Assembly: GCA_051880395.1 (NCBI GenBank) | Contig: JBJENW010000143.1 | Location: 1-14,640, forward strand | Direction of reading: 5' to 3' | DNA from: JBJENW01 sp051880395 | GTDB taxonomy: Bacteria > Bacillota > Clostridia > Lachnospirales > Lachnospiraceae | Length of the DNA stretch: 14,640 nt | In this document: piece after piece, positions 14,393-14,640 of the stretch | Position numbering within the stretch: the stretch's first letter is position 1 | Layout of the letters: the number at the start of each line of letters is the position of its first letter | Translations under genes and position numbers: made by a program | Notes under the pieces: model-generated | What the model saw: the letters and a program-made list of their open reading frames with translations, nothing else | What the model was told of the DNA's origin: nothing | Databases searched by the model: none

Positions 14393-14421
14393 ATTTTAAA
14401 AGAAGGACGAATTTATGTCAA
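14393..14421 (-). promoter_or_regulatory. Promoter of the cellulase gene
   Basis: On the minus strand TTGACA (14416-14421) and TAAAAT (14393-14398) are 17 bases apart. Transcription would start near 14386, giving a leader of about 80 bases. Confidence 0.65.
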
Positions 14422-14463
14422 CTATATTTCACATCTAAGACACGGTAAACGCAAGCTTTTGGA

Positions 14464-14640
14464 TTCCTTTACGGACGTTTCCGGGATTCGGGCAGGTGCA
14501 GAACACGGGACGGCATCTTACAGAGTGGCTAGACAGAAATGAAGTAAGTTCGCGACGGGCAGTCATGCGATGCTTTATTTTTGCTGTTTTTTGGAGGTTG
14601 GACAACCGGCACATCCTGTTCGCCCGGCTAAGAATCAAAA
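14464..14640 (+). repeat. Copy D of the dispersed repeat, cut by the window edge
   Basis: Starting with ACGGACGTTTC (about 14472) this copy follows copy C in minus orientation almost base for base: GGGATTCGGGCAGG, then AGAGTGGCTAGACAGAAA, then GCGATGCTTTATTTTTGCTG. Identity is about 80-85 percent by eye up to about 14592, after which it diverges. The right half lies outside the window. It sits upstream of the cellulase promoter in opposite orientation. An open frame on the minus strand here belongs to the repeat and is not a credible gene. Confidence 0.75.

Overview
The window looks like chromosomal DNA of a low-to-mid-GC, Gram-positive gut or rumen Clostridia member, most likely Lachnospiraceae. 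The reasons are strong AGGAGG-type ribosome binding sites, AT-rich intergenic DNA with recognisable sigma-A promoters, an AgrC-type GHKL kinase, BspA-like leucine-rich-repeat and Big_2/FN3-type secreted modules, and a modular GH5 cellulase. The family assignment is inference from gene style; no 16S or other marker is present.

Left part (1-4150, accessory character). A broken HigB/RelE-like toxin, whose N-terminus is replaced by what looks like a remnant of an IS66-type accessory gene, is followed by an intact XRE/HigA-type antitoxin. Convergent to it, and separated by a hairpin terminator, is an AgrC-like sensor kinase on the minus strand with its own consensus promoter but no response regulator, agrB or agrD in the window. 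A 70-residue single-span membrane protein of unknown function is divergent from the kinase. Its 3' end runs into a terminator that also overlaps the predicted promoter of the next gene, an AAA-ATPase-like/PD-(D/E)XK nuclease-like protein.

Middle part (4151-7919). A small hairpin repeat separates the ATPase gene from a convergent secreted leucine-rich-repeat protein, whose leader contains a 23-bp inverted repeat. A TetR-family regulator is divergent from a two-gene ABC-2 exporter (ATPase plus permease). The shared intergenic region holds a 25-bp near-perfect palindrome overlapping the tetR -35 box, a good candidate operator.

Repeat region (7920-8999). No credible gene. It holds about 1 kb of nested palindromes bounded by 12-bp terminal inverted repeats (TATGAGCGTAAG). 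Related copies lie at 4168-4283 and at the right edge (about 14470 onward). The copies share conserved flanks but differ in the hairpin interior. This is the least ordinary structure in the window.

Right part (9006-14306). One very large minus-strand gene encodes a secreted 1766-residue cellulase. It has a signal peptide, then a cassette of one GH5 catalytic domain plus two accessory beta-type modules, then a repeat linker, then a second copy of the whole cassette. A hexapeptide-repeat linker, two Big_2 domains and an FN3-like C-terminus follow. It has its own promoter and a strong terminator. Together with the leucine-rich-repeat surface protein and the exporter it suggests a polysaccharide-degrading gut or rumen lifestyle, but nothing ties these genes into one operon or one system.
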